Positions 52,597-60,959 of a stretch of DNA of 64,000 bases are shown piece after piece; position 1 is the stretch's first letter, and each line of letters begins with the position of its first letter. The position numbers and the translations under genes are program-made. The notes below the pieces were generated by a model. The model was not told the DNA's origin. It made no database searches and saw only the letters and a list, made by a program, of their open reading frames with translations. This DNA comes from Longimicrobiales bacterium (lineage in GTDB: Bacteria; Gemmatimonadota; Gemmatimonadetes; Longimicrobiales; Gaopeijiaceae), in the NCBI GenBank assembly GCA_028823235.1, contig JAPKBW010000006.1, forward strand, positions 124,001 through 188,000. The letters run 5' to 3'.

Positions 52597-53919
52597 ATGA
52601 CTGAAGCCTTGAGAATCCGCCTGATGATTGTAGCCGCCCTGCTTGTATGGGCGCCTCCGGGGATGAGTGCGCAGTCCGGAATCGTTTTCGGAACAGTGTA
52701 CGACTCGATCGCGAATGAGCCACTTCCCGATGCCGCCGTCTTCCTCTGGGAAACGCCGTACTCTGCGGAGACTGACAGTCAGGGACGGTTCCGCATCGAG
52801 GACGTGCCGGCCGGAGACTACAGTATCCTTTTTTTCCATACGCGGTTGGGTGAGCGCGGCATCTCGACCGGTTCCCGAGCCATCTCTGTCCAAGCGGGCG
52901 TTGACCAGCAAATAGACCTCGGCATGCCTTCCCTTGCGACCCTTGTTCGAAGCCAGTGCCTTATGGAGAGTCGGTCCGAGGGCGCTGGGGCGCTCGCCGG
53001 AAAAGTGACCGATAGTGAGTCGGCGCTCGCACTCGGGGGTGCCCGCGTCACGCTGTCATGGCACGAAGAGAGCCTCACGGTTCCAAGGAGGCTAGAGGCA
53101 GTGACCGATCAGGCTGGTTGGTATCGTAGCTGCGCTGTGCCCGTTGGGATCCCCATTCTGCTCTCGGTCGACTTCTATGGTCGTCAGGGACGCCGCCGGG
53201 AAGTCACGGTCGGAGCGAGTGGGTATCTCGAGGCCAACGCAGAGCTTTTCGCGAGTCGCCCGGTTGAGGTCTCAGGAAGGCTGCTCGACAGGGATTCAGG
53301 AGCGCCCGTAGAGGGTGCCGATACCTGGCTCCGGGGCACTAGGTTTCGCATGCTCACGTGGCCCAACGGTGAGTTCTCGTTCGACGACGTGCCCACCGGC
53401 ACATACATGCTGATGACCGACCATCTGGCGTACGGCACCAAGATGGACACTCTCTTCGTTCCGAACGGGACCGACCTCCGCATAGAAATGATTCTGGATA
53501 ACCGGCCGATCGAGATCGCCCCGCTTACCGTCGTCACGAGCGCACCGCCCGTCGCGATCGCCCAGCGCAGAGGCGGCATCGTGATCACCAGTGACGCGAT
53601 CGACAAGGTCCGACAGCGCTCGAGAGACGCATCCGACATCATTCGATCCCTGAACATCCCCGGGATCCTGGTTCGACACCTTACCGGCGGAACCATCTGC
53701 GTCGGCTATAGCACCGGACAAGTGATGATGAATCGGGCCGGCTGCGTGGGGATGCTGATCTTCATCAATGATGTGCGGGCGACCGACGCGAACATGGCGC
53801 TCAGACTGCCCCCGGATGCGATCGAGCGCATGGTGGTGTACAAGCCGGTGGACGCCGGGACTCTCTTTGGCCTCGGCGCCGCCAACGGCGTCTGGATGAT
53901 CTACACGCGAGGCAACTGA
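52597..53919 (+). CDS. Carboxypeptidase-regulatory repeats plus TonB plug, no barrel
   Basis: A 440-residue exported protein; GGAAAG lies just before ATG 52597. Signal peptide ends near GMSAQ. Three carboxypeptidase-regulatory-like domains follow (starting near GIVFGTVYDSIANEPLPDAA, LAGKVTDSESALALGGARVT and VSGRLLDRDSGAPVEGADTW), each with the 'D..G.F....vp.G.Y' pattern. From about residue 300 comes a plug-like domain (ITSDAIDKVRQRSRDASDII, a cysteine in GTICVG, another in AGCVGMLIFINDVRA) ending in IERMVVYKP and GVWMIYTRGN. The chain stops where a beta-barrel would begin. Close in design to the protein at 61455. Confidence 0.88.
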   Translation: MTEALRIRLMIVAALLVWAPPGMSAQSGIVFGTVYDSIANEPLPDAAVFLWETPYSAETDSQGRFRIEDVPAGDYSILFFHTRLGERGISTGSRAISVQAGVDQQIDLGMPSLATLVRSQCLMESRSEGAGALAGKVTDSESALALGGARVTLSWHEESLTVPRRLEAVTDQAGWYRSCAVPVGIPILLSVDFYGRQGRRREVTVGASGYLEANAELFASRPVEVSGRLLDRDSGAPVEGADTWLRGTRFRMLTWPNGEFSFDDVPTGTYMLMTDHLAYGTKMDTLFVPNGTDLRIEMILDNRPIEIAPLTVVTSAPPVAIAQRRGGIVITSDAIDKVRQRSRDASDIIRSLNIPGILVRHLTGGTICVGYSTGQVMMNRAGCVGMLIFINDVRATDANMALRLPPDAIERMVVYKPVDAGTLFGLGAANGVWMIYTRGN

Positions 53920-53953
53920 CCCGCAGCGTTCCCCCGGTCAGCACCCTGCCGAT

Positions 53954-54529
53954 CTAGATCCGCTTCACGAACGTCCGACTCCAATGCGCGTAGCGGACCG
54001 CCAGCTTCCGATGTGTCCGTTGGGCGAACGGTAACCAGGCAGAAGTGACCTCGGCGTGCGTGTCAGCCCAGGTATCAATCAGATCCGGGCGCATGTGCAG
54101 ATGCCGGAGGTGATCAAGCCGTTCTGCGAGTACCGCCAAGGCGCTGCCTGGGCCGAGTGCAACTAGGCGCTCGACTAGTCGCTCATCACCTGGCCGTGGT
54201 ATCGCAGTTAACACGCTCACTGACACCTCGCCACCAAGAGCGTCCGCGATCTGCGTGGCAGCAGGCCTCAGTTTCAAGTCTGTGGACTCGTGGAGCAGAC
54301 CAAGAATAACTACTGATACGTTGACGGATACTACATCTTGAAGCAGGATAAGCGCCGTTCGTCCTGGGTGCAGATAGGCGGGATGATGGTCGTCTGCCAG
54401 AAGCCCGACACGGGCCTGCATCGCCAGGTCATGAACTCGACGGACGGCTTCCACATCCATAGCCGAAAGATCCACCGACCGAGCCGCCTTGCCCACCGAT
54501 GCGACCATCTGACGTGCCCGCTCAGACAT
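53954..54529 (-). CDS. RelA/SpoT-type HD-fold protein with altered active site
   Basis: A 191-residue protein resembling the ppGpp hydrolase (MESH1/SpoT) HD domain: AYLHPGRTALILLQDVVSVN, ILGLLHESTD, LAERLDHLRHLH and a final helix with YAHW. In active enzymes these are 'HP..vA.iL', 'LLHD..ED' and 'LADrL.NLR'. Here HD has become HE, ED has become TD and the last Asp is Glu, so metal binding is probably changed or lost. No synthetase domain. ATG 54529 follows the adenosyltransferase stop by four bases; ATG 54556 is possible. Last gene of a four-gene unit. Confidence 0.7.
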   Translation of the reverse strand: MSERARQMVASVGKAARSVDLSAMDVEAVRRVHDLAMQARVGLLADDHHPAYLHPGRTALILLQDVVSVNVSVVILGLLHESTDLKLRPAATQIADALGGEVSVSVLTAIPRPGDERLVERLVALGPGSALAVLAERLDHLRHLHMRPDLIDTWADTHAEVTSAWLPFAQRTHRKLAVRYAHWSRTFVKRI

Positions 54530-54533
54530 GAGG

Positions 54534-55088
54534 CTACGGCTTTTCCCACTCGACATCACCGCAACCAGCTCGGTGGTTCTCGAGACGCCCAAGCGTAAAC
54601 AAAAGGTCGGAGAGTCGATTCAGATACGTCAAGACTTCGGCGCGCACGACATCCGATTCTGCGAGCGTGACCGCCCTTCGCTCAGCTCGTCTGCAGACCG
54701 TGCGCGCCACGTGGAGAGCCGCCGCCCCCGTGGTACCACCAGGGAGTACGAACGCCCGGAGCTCCGGAAGCTCCGCATCGGCCTCGTCCATCCACGCTTC
54801 CATCTCGGCCGCGCGGGCCACCGGAAGTCGCGGGGGTTCGGGTCGAACCCGGCCCTTCCGGGCTGGAGGCGTCGCGAGGTCCGATCCCAGCGTGAATAGA
54901 TCATGCTGCAGGAGCTGCAGTCGATCTCGAATCACTTCATCGCTGACCTGGCATACGGCCCACCCGATCGCCGCATTCAACTCATCTACGGTCCCGTAGG
55001 CCTCAACCCGTGCGTGATCCTTCCGCACCCGTCCACCGCCAAAGAGCGCAGTTTCGCCATCGTCGCCCGTCCGTGTATAGATCTTCAC
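54534..55088 (-). CDS. Cob(I)alamin adenosyltransferase, PduO type
   Basis: A 184-residue ATP:cob(I)alamin adenosyltransferase that makes coenzyme B12. Signatures: the N-terminal YTRTGDDGETALFGGGRVRK ATP loop, AYGTVDELNAAIGWA, VARTVCRRAERRAV and YLNRLSDLLFTLGR. Length is normal. It lies nine bases after the coiled-coil gene and four bases before the HD-fold gene. It should serve a B12-dependent enzyme such as methylmalonyl-CoA mutase elsewhere in the genome. Confidence 0.96.
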   Translation of the reverse strand: MKIYTRTGDDGETALFGGGRVRKDHARVEAYGTVDELNAAIGWAVCQVSDEVIRDRLQLLQHDLFTLGSDLATPPARKGRVRPEPPRLPVARAAEMEAWMDEADAELPELRAFVLPGGTTGAAALHVARTVCRRAERRAVTLAESDVVRAEVLTYLNRLSDLLFTLGRLENHRAGCGDVEWEKP

Positions 55089-55097
55089 GCGCGGACG

Positions 55098-55349
55098 TCA
55101 GCGCAGCTTCGTGAGTTTGCGAATGCTCTGAGCCTTTTCCAAAAGGGAGATGGTTTTGTCGGTCTTGTCGGCCTCCGCGGGCATCAGGAGATCCCTGATG
55201 TCGAGGAGTACTTCGAGCTGTAGCTGGTCCCGCTGATACTCCCTGTCAAGAGTCGCCATTTGCTCGGAGTTGCTCGCCGTATCGGCTGCGGTGAATGCCT
55301 CGCGATACACCTTTTCTAGGCTCTGAAGCACCCGCTCTCGATTTCGCAT
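55098..55349 (-). CDS. Small predicted coiled-coil protein
   Basis: An 83-residue, almost entirely helical, charged protein (SLEKVYREAFTAADTA, DREYQRDQLQLEVLLDIRDL, DKTISLLEKAQSIRKLTKLR). Heptad-like leucines suggest a coiled coil. No family recognised. It is kept as a gene because it sits with 9- and 16-base gaps inside a same-strand unit between the alpha/beta hydrolase and the adenosyltransferase. Confidence 0.7.
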   Translation of the reverse strand: MRNRERVLQSLEKVYREAFTAADTASNSEQMATLDREYQRDQLQLEVLLDIRDLLMPAEADKTDKTISLLEKAQSIRKLTKLR

Positions 55350-55365
55350 ACATACCTACCCCTTG

Positions 55366-56010
55366 TTACACCGCGACGAGATGTCGTACCCCGGGACCGG
55401 ATTCATAGTAGCCACAGACAGCCCCCCGAAGCTCGTCGAGTCTGTCGGCGAAATAATGACCGGTACCCGGAATGCGCACCAGCGTAATGTGGCTGCCGAG
55501 AGGAGCCATCGCAGCGGCCACTTGCTCACCCGACCCGAACTCATCGTTCTCTCCCTGTACGACAAGCACCGGTTTTCCTGCATGGGCCAGGTAGTCGAAA
55601 TCGTACCGGACATCGAGGTCGACCGGGAGCCCCATACCCAGCAAAGCCACGACCCGTGGGTCATCGGCTCCAACAGTGAGCCCGACCATTGATCCGAAGG
55701 AAAAGCCACCCATAACCAAGGGCAAATGGGGATACTCCTTCTCCAGCCAGTCGAGCGCAGCAACGGAGTCCTCCTGCTCACCGATTCCCTCGTCATGGCT
55801 ACCCGTGCTGGTCCCGACCCCGCGGAAGTTGAATCGAAGGGTTATCAAACCAGCATCATTGAAACCCTGAGCGGCACGATACACCGCCTTCGTATGCATC
55901 GTCCCGCCATGCAAAGGGTGTGGATGACACACTACGGCCGCGCCCCGAGGGGAACCGGGCGGGACCTTCACGATCGCTTCAAGGTGGCCGTGTGCGACGG
56001 GGACTCTCAC
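55366..56010 (-). CDS. Alpha/beta hydrolase (dienelactone hydrolase-like)
   Basis: A 214-residue cytoplasmic hydrolase. The segment AAVVCHPHPLHGGTMHTKAV is the HPHP-type oxyanion region of this subfamily; the nucleophile elbow is MGGFSFGSMVG; the acid and base lie in QGENDEFG and PGTGHYFAD. GTG 56010 gives the usual family start (RVPVAHGHLEAIVKVP); longer starts reach into the divergent gene. First gene of the unit hydrolase-coiled coil-adenosyltransferase-HD protein. Confidence 0.85.
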   Translation of the reverse strand: MRVPVAHGHLEAIVKVPPGSPRGAAVVCHPHPLHGGTMHTKAVYRAAQGFNDAGLITLRFNFRGVGTSTGSHDEGIGEQEDSVAALDWLEKEYPHLPLVMGGFSFGSMVGLTVGADDPRVVALLGMGLPVDLDVRYDFDYLAHAGKPVLVVQGENDEFGSGEQVAAAMAPLGSHITLVRIPGTGHYFADRLDELRGAVCGYYESGPGVRHLVAV

Positions 56011-56135
56011 GGGAGGCACCTGCCTGTTAAGTCGGAAAACCCCGTCGGACGCCGACTTACAGCTATGCCCCACGGAGGAGAGGGAGTTATGTTCAACCCG
56101 CGGTCGTGACCGGTCAAGCCACAAGGAGCATTACG

Positions 56136-56633
56136 ATGCACGCCTCCGATGTCACACCAGAGGTCATCGAGCGGGTCAGGCAGTTGTACTGGCACTCCGA
56201 TGAGAGCGTCAACAAAATCGCGGATGCCTTGGACCTCTCTAAGGGCGCCCTCTATGCGGCGATTCCCCACCTTCCCAGCGGTCTAGGTTGCCCGCTTTGC
56301 GGCGATCAGGTCAGCTATCCGAATCGCACGGCTAGAGATCAGGAACAGCTGGATTGTCTGACATGTGATTGGGACGGAAATCCCTATGAGACCTTAAGTT
56401 ACAAGGCAACACCCGATGAAGTCGATGCCGAGCGCGAGCAGGAAAAACACCCGCCTGTGCCAGCCGCGCAACCAGCCACGGCCGTTGAGGGGGGCCATGA
56501 GCCCTCCGGCGTCCACGCGCTTTCTGAATTTCCTCCACCGTTTATCGCTCCGCGGATGAGCACGATCGCAACAGGCGCTCTCGTGGGTGGGGCACTCGGC
56601 CTTGTGTTGGTGCTTTGGGCACGACGCCGGTGA
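56136..56633 (+). CDS. Membrane-anchored HTH/zinc-ribbon protein
   Basis: A 165-residue protein; AAGGAG eight bases before ATG 56136 decides the start. Residues 8-45 resemble a helix-turn-helix (VIERVRQLYWHSDESVNKIA, LDLSKGALYAAI). Residues 52-77 form a zinc ribbon with CPLCGDQ (C52, C55) and CLTCDWDG (C74, C77). A proline-rich linker then leads to one C-terminal transmembrane helix (TIATGALVGGALGLVLVLWA, followed by RRR). The combination suggests a DNA-binding regulator tethered to the membrane. No homologue named. Confidence 0.75.
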   Translation: MHASDVTPEVIERVRQLYWHSDESVNKIADALDLSKGALYAAIPHLPSGLGCPLCGDQVSYPNRTARDQEQLDCLTCDWDGNPYETLSYKATPDEVDAEREQEKHPPVPAAQPATAVEGGHEPSGVHALSEFPPPFIAPRMSTIATGALVGGALGLVLVLWARRR

Positions 56634-56729
56634 TACGGGCAGTCACAGAATCCGAGGCTACTCACCGATCGTAGGGACCGTGGTCGTCATGGACGGAGCA
56701 GAGAAAAGTGAGAACTGGAAGGTGGCACT

Positions 56730-57590
56730 TTGACTACTGAGGGATATCCCTCGGATCCGGCTGGGACCGGGAATTCGAGCGGGCTGCCATGTGATATCGC
56801 GTCTCGGTTTGCGGATCGTCTCGAGATCACCGCTCCGATCAAGCACAATCCGAAGCTGCAGGCCGTGCTCGACATCGTGAATGCCGATGACGATCTCTAC
56901 GGGCTCTGGATTGCGGCTAATGTGAACGCAGTGGAGCGGCTCAATATGACCGATCACGGGCCGGTTCATGTCAAGCTTGTCATGAACATGGCTCTGCGCC
57001 TGCTCAGACTTCTCATGGATTCGGGAGTGGAGTCGGGTGTCAGCCGGAATTACGGCATGTCGACGCAGGACGCTGAGGTAGTGGTGGCACTGGCGGCGCT
57101 GCTGCATGATGTGGGCATCTCGATTCATCGTGCGGATCACGAGTCGTTTTCACTTTTCGTCGCCCAGGGCAAGCTTCAAGAAATCTTACCCGCGGTCTAT
57201 GACGCCCGTGAGAGCACGATCATTCGGGCAGAGATCCTCCACGCGATCATTGCCCATCGTTCTGGTGGAAGTCCGCTTACGCTGGAGGCCGGTGTGGTGC
57301 GCATTGCCGACGCCCTCGACATGGCAAAGGGGCGCTCCCGAATCCCCTTTGAAGCCGGGTCGCTCTCGATCCATTCGGTATCCGCCGCAGCGGTTGAATC
57401 CGTGAGCATCGAGAAGGGCGAAGAACTCCCCGTCCGGGTGACTGTGGAGTTGTCGAACTCCGCCGGGCTCTTTCAGCTCGATCAGCTTTTGCGCAACAAG
57501 ATGGAGGGTAGCGGTCTGGAGAGCCGGATCGAGATTCAGGCGAAGCTGGGTGAAGAAGAGAAGAGATTGCTTACAGACTTCCGGCTTTAG
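56730..57590 (+). CDS. HD-domain phosphohydrolase
   Basis: A 286-residue cytoplasmic protein. The HD metal site is spread over MTDHGPVHVKLVMNMALRL, AALLHDVGISIHRADHE, ILHAIIAHRSGG and VRIADALDMAKGRSR. It is a full HD fold with an additional C-terminal alpha/beta domain of about 90 residues (residues 195-286). It starts at TTG 56730 with GGAAGGTGG upstream. Substrate unknown; probably a nucleotide. The stop lies nine bases before the CcdA gene, so it appears to share a transcript with the disulfide-relay genes. Confidence 0.85.
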   Translation: MTTEGYPSDPAGTGNSSGLPCDIASRFADRLEITAPIKHNPKLQAVLDIVNADDDLYGLWIAANVNAVERLNMTDHGPVHVKLVMNMALRLLRLLMDSGVESGVSRNYGMSTQDAEVVVALAALLHDVGISIHRADHESFSLFVAQGKLQEILPAVYDARESTIIRAEILHAIIAHRSGGSPLTLEAGVVRIADALDMAKGRSRIPFEAGSLSIHSVSAAAVESVSIEKGEELPVRVTVELSNSAGLFQLDQLLRNKMEGSGLESRIEIQAKLGEEEKRLLTDFRL

Positions 57591-57599
57591 GAGCGACTG

Positions 57600-58334
57600 G
57601 TGGACGTCACTATTTCCTTTCCTCTGGCTTTTCTCGCTGGCATCGTCTCGTTTCTTTCTCCCTGTATTCTTCCGGTTGTCCCGAGTTATCTGGCCTTCGT
57701 ATCAGGCCTCACGTTCAGCGAACTCAAGGACCAGCCGACGCGGGAAATCCGCCGAACCGCTGTGCTCAATTCCGTGCTGTTCGTAATCGGATTCAGCGTG
57801 GTCTTCATGACCATGGGTCTGGCGGTCACCTCGGTCGGAGTAGCGATCTCCTCGGTCCTGCCCTGGGTGAGTCGGATTGGTGGTGCAGTAATGCTTCTTT
57901 TTGGACTCCACCTTGCTGGGTTGCTGCGCATCCCTGTCATGATGCGGGAAATGCGACCCGGTTGGATGTCGCGGCCAACAGGTGCAGTCGGTGCGTTCAT
58001 CGTTGGGATCGCATTTGGAGCGGGGTGGACACCCTGCATTGGCCCCATCCTCGGTTCGATTCTACTCTATGCTAGCCTTGAGGGGACTATGATTCAGGGC
58101 ACGTTTTTGCTCGGGACCTATGCTTTGGGCTTGGGTATACCGTTCGTCGTGTCGGCCGCAGCGTTGAATTGGTTCCTCGCCGGGAGCAAACGCGCTAGAA
58201 CGTGGATCCTTCCGCTACAGAAGGTCGCGGGAACCGTGCTTATCTTGATTGGTCTTCTCATGGTAAGTGGCCGTTTTACCACCATGACTGCTTTTTTGGC
58301 CGGAATGGGCCAACTCATCAACTTGGATTTATAA
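57600..58334 (+). CDS. ccdA: Thiol-disulfide membrane transporter CcdA
   Basis: A 244-residue membrane protein with six predicted helices. The two redox cysteines are in FLSPCILPVVPSYLAFVSG and GWTPCIGPILGS, the CcdA/DsbD hallmark. It carries electrons from cytoplasmic thioredoxin to periplasmic proteins for cytochrome c maturation. GTG 57600 has GGAG upstream. The next gene starts one base after its stop. Confidence 0.95.
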   Translation: MDVTISFPLAFLAGIVSFLSPCILPVVPSYLAFVSGLTFSELKDQPTREIRRTAVLNSVLFVIGFSVVFMTMGLAVTSVGVAISSVLPWVSRIGGAVMLLFGLHLAGLLRIPVMMREMRPGWMSRPTGAVGAFIVGIAFGAGWTPCIGPILGSILLYASLEGTMIQGTFLLGTYALGLGIPFVVSAAALNWFLAGSKRARTWILPLQKVAGTVLILIGLLMVSGRFTTMTAFLAGMGQLINLDL

Positions 58335-58335
58335 C

Positions 58336-59091
58336 ATGAGGCTCACTTCTTTCCCGGTTCTGCTCCTCGCTGCTGGACTGGTGATTTCCGGTTGTTCTGA
58401 AGAGGCTGGTAAGGACGGCACCAGCGATCTCAGCAGAAGCATGCTGTCGGAGCCGCCCGGTGACGGCCTTTCGACACCCATCGCGAGCGCACCCACCAGC
58501 GGGCCGGGCGAAGAGCCCTTGGTCCAGGTGACTTCTCTCGGGATCAATCGAGGATCGCTCGAGGCGCCGGTAAAAGTGGTCGAGATGTCCGACTATGGGT
58601 GCGGATATTGCCGGCAGTTTCATCAGGAGACCTTTCCCACCCTCCTTACGGAATTCATCGACAGCGGGATGGTCGAGTGGAAATTCGTACCCTACATAAC
58701 TGGGATGTTTGGGAACTCACTCCCTGCGACATCGGCGGCCGAGTGCACCTATGTCCAGCAGGAAGCCGCATTTGAGCGGCTAAACTCCCGACTCTGGAAC
58801 GAGCAGAGTGTCTGGAAGGGCTCCGACGAGCCAGCTGAAGTGATCCGGCCTTGGGTCGAGGAACTTGGTATCGACATGGTGGTTTTCGATGCCTGTATTC
58901 AGGGGGACGAGCGGCTTGATCGGATAGCATCAGCTACCACCCTCGCTCGCCAACTCGGGGTTCGGGGCACTCCAACGTTCGTGGTCCTTGGGTATGGGCC
59001 ACTCCAGGGTGCGCTTCCATTGGAGACCTTCCAAGATCTCTTGGCTGCAGTCCACACCGATCTCACGGGAACCCCAGGTATTCCTGAATAG
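58336..59091 (+). CDS. DsbA-family thiol-disulfide oxidoreductase lipoprotein
   Basis: A 251-residue lipoprotein with lipobox LVISGC, a 50-residue linker, then a DsbA/thioredoxin fold: VVEMSDYGCGYCRQFHQETF carries the CGYC active site, and RGTPTFVVLG the cis-proline. It resembles the DsbA-like family used for disulfide formation or isomerisation at the outer face of the membrane. It is translated directly after CcdA, which probably keeps it reduced, so cytochrome c maturation for the bc complex and PSCyt1 protein is a likely task. Confidence 0.9.
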   Translation: MRLTSFPVLLLAAGLVISGCSEEAGKDGTSDLSRSMLSEPPGDGLSTPIASAPTSGPGEEPLVQVTSLGINRGSLEAPVKVVEMSDYGCGYCRQFHQETFPTLLTEFIDSGMVEWKFVPYITGMFGNSLPATSAAECTYVQQEAAFERLNSRLWNEQSVWKGSDEPAEVIRPWVEELGIDMVVFDACIQGDERLDRIASATTLARQLGVRGTPTFVVLGYGPLQGALPLETFQDLLAAVHTDLTGTPGIPE

Positions 59092-59807
59092 GGAGGGCTT
59101 ACTTGATTAGGTCCAAGGGTCGGCCCCCACAGGCTCCTAGTTAAAACCGCCTTGTGGTTCAATTGGCCGGGGTCGGTCCCATTCACTGTATTGTCTTGAA
59201 CCAGAGGTGCGGTTCTAGTTTACCCACACCGACGGAGCGCCGCCTCGCACGGCTTGGAGACAACCGACAAAAAGCTTAACGCCGGTTATATGAGTTTCAA
59301 TGGTTGCGCAATCAGGCGACATAGTAAGTCAGGCAAGCCTGGGGTATGTGCCCCAAGGTGAAAACGGAGCCAAATGGTCGAGCGCCTCACGGCGTGCCGG
59401 GGGTCGAGAACTCTGAGCAGCAAGCGGATGTCGTTCGCGGCGGCGAAAACCCCGTGCCCCCAATCGTACCTGCGGGCGGGGCTCGGGCATTACTTCGGCC
59501 GAGGGTTGATCTGAGTCGGCACTATTTGAGGAGCGGCTGGAGTCGGAGCAGCACCACTTCTCGCGCTAGCTACTGAGTCCTCCGCAATAACCGCGACCGA
59601 GGACGCTAGCTGCCGTTGGCCCGCCGGCCGAGGTAGGGCACCGCCTCTATCCTGCCCCTTCATACCCTCTCTTTCGGGGAGACACAGGGAGGATATCCCG
59701 TACATGACCGATTGCGGGCGGACAGTACCGCTTGCATATCCCTTGTGTGCAGGGGATCATCTTCAGCCGATTTCTCCCAACACCACTGCTTGGCTACAAC
59801 GACGCTC
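59092..59807. other. Intergenic region (about 700 bases)
   Basis: No gene, tRNA or mobile element could be supported. It contains small hairpins (CAGGC-AA-GCCTG near 59330, GGGG-TATGTG-CCCC near 59341) and low-complexity GC stretches. Open frames there lack starts and domains. Confidence 0.45.
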
Positions 59808-60761
59808 ATGCCCATCTCAACTCTGACCTGCAAGCCAGCCGCACCCACCCGCACGGTCGCCGTGGTGTTCATGCTGTTCGGCATCCTTGGTTGCGAGGAG
59901 CCGGCGGCGGAGTGGACGCTCGGGTCGGTCCCAGTGCCAGTCGTGTTCGCTGCGGGGGTGATCTCCTCGGACGATCGGGACTACGGCATTGCCTTCACTC
60001 CGGACGGTGCGGAGGCGTACTTCACGCGCAGGTCTCGTCGCGGCCCCCCGCAGATCTACATGACAACATTCGAAGAGGGAGGGTGGACTGAGCCGGGTCT
60101 CGCGCCGTTCGCAACGGATCGTGACGAGGCGCCGTTCATCACGCCGGATGGGAGCTCACTGCTGTTCTCGTCCCGACGGGTTGCCCCCGGCACGTGGGAC
60201 CGCAGCGAAAACATCTGGAGCATGGTGCGCACTCCCGCGGGGGCGTGGTCTGAACCGGAGCTTCTTCCCGGCTCTGTCAATCAACCGCGTGATGAGACCA
60301 ACGAGTTCACGACCGGTAACGAGTTGGGACCGATTCTTCTCCCTGACGGATCCCTTCTCTATTCGACCCAGATGGACCCAGAGTGGGGCTCGGACCTGTA
60401 CGTCGCACACCGGAACGCCGAGGGGGCCTACATCGAGGCGAGACCACTTCGCGTGAATTCCTACGGTGACGAGTCGAATCCCGCCATGTCACCAGACGGT
60501 CGCTACCTCGTGTTTCAGGGATACGGATCAGGGGACGCACGGGGAGAGCAGGACCTCTACGTCTCCGAGCGCACCGAGTACGGATGGGGCTACCCACGTC
60601 TGCTCCCGGAGCCGATCAACTCCACTCGCAGTGACGGATGGCCCAGCTTCTCCCCCAACGGACGCCATTTCTTTTTTGCCAGCGATCGCGACCGTCGCGG
60701 GGGTTACTATGACATCTACTATGTAGACGTCGTGGCTATTGAACTTGGGGTATATCAGTAG
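59808..60761 (+). CDS. TolB-like beta-propeller (PD40) lipoprotein
   Basis: A 317-residue lipoprotein; lipobox LFGILGC near residue 28. The mature part has repeated PD40/WD40-like blades: YGIAFTPDGAEAYFTRRSRR, EAPFITPDGSSLLFSSRR, LGPILLPDGSLLYSTQ, NPAMSPDGRYLVFQGYGSG and GWPSFSPNGRHFFFASDRD. About five to six blades. It is probably a surface or periplasmic binding protein. ATG 59808 is chosen because it gives the lipoprotein signal directly. Confidence 0.88.
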   Translation: MPISTLTCKPAAPTRTVAVVFMLFGILGCEEPAAEWTLGSVPVPVVFAAGVISSDDRDYGIAFTPDGAEAYFTRRSRRGPPQIYMTTFEEGGWTEPGLAPFATDRDEAPFITPDGSSLLFSSRRVAPGTWDRSENIWSMVRTPAGAWSEPELLPGSVNQPRDETNEFTTGNELGPILLPDGSLLYSTQMDPEWGSDLYVAHRNAEGAYIEARPLRVNSYGDESNPAMSPDGRYLVFQGYGSGDARGEQDLYVSERTEYGWGYPRLLPEPINSTRSDGWPSFSPNGRHFFFASDRDRRGGYYDIYYVDVVAIELGVYQ

Positions 60762-60769
60762 GAAGTGAT

Positions 60770-60795
60770 CCCGTCGTAAAGATCGGACGGGTTTT
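60770..60795 (+). terminator. Terminator after the propeller lipoprotein
   Basis: CCCGTC and GACGGG form a six-pair stem around a ten-base loop, followed by TTTT, nine bases after the stop codon. Confidence 0.5.
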
Positions 60796-60959
60796 CCTGA
60801 GAACCTTGGATTCTACTGAAGGCACCACGGATATTTTGTCTCGAAAGAGGAAGGCCGCCAATCCTTTCGCACGGCGGGTTCTCTGTGATTCACCTGCCGT
60901 GATCTCGGCACGAATGATGTTGAGTGTGACCGACTCCAGCCCACCCAAGTGGTAGCGAG

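Noticed and set aside
59346-59576. Short plus-strand frame in the gap before the propeller lipoprotein
   Set aside because: Low-complexity, no ribosome binding site and no homology pattern.
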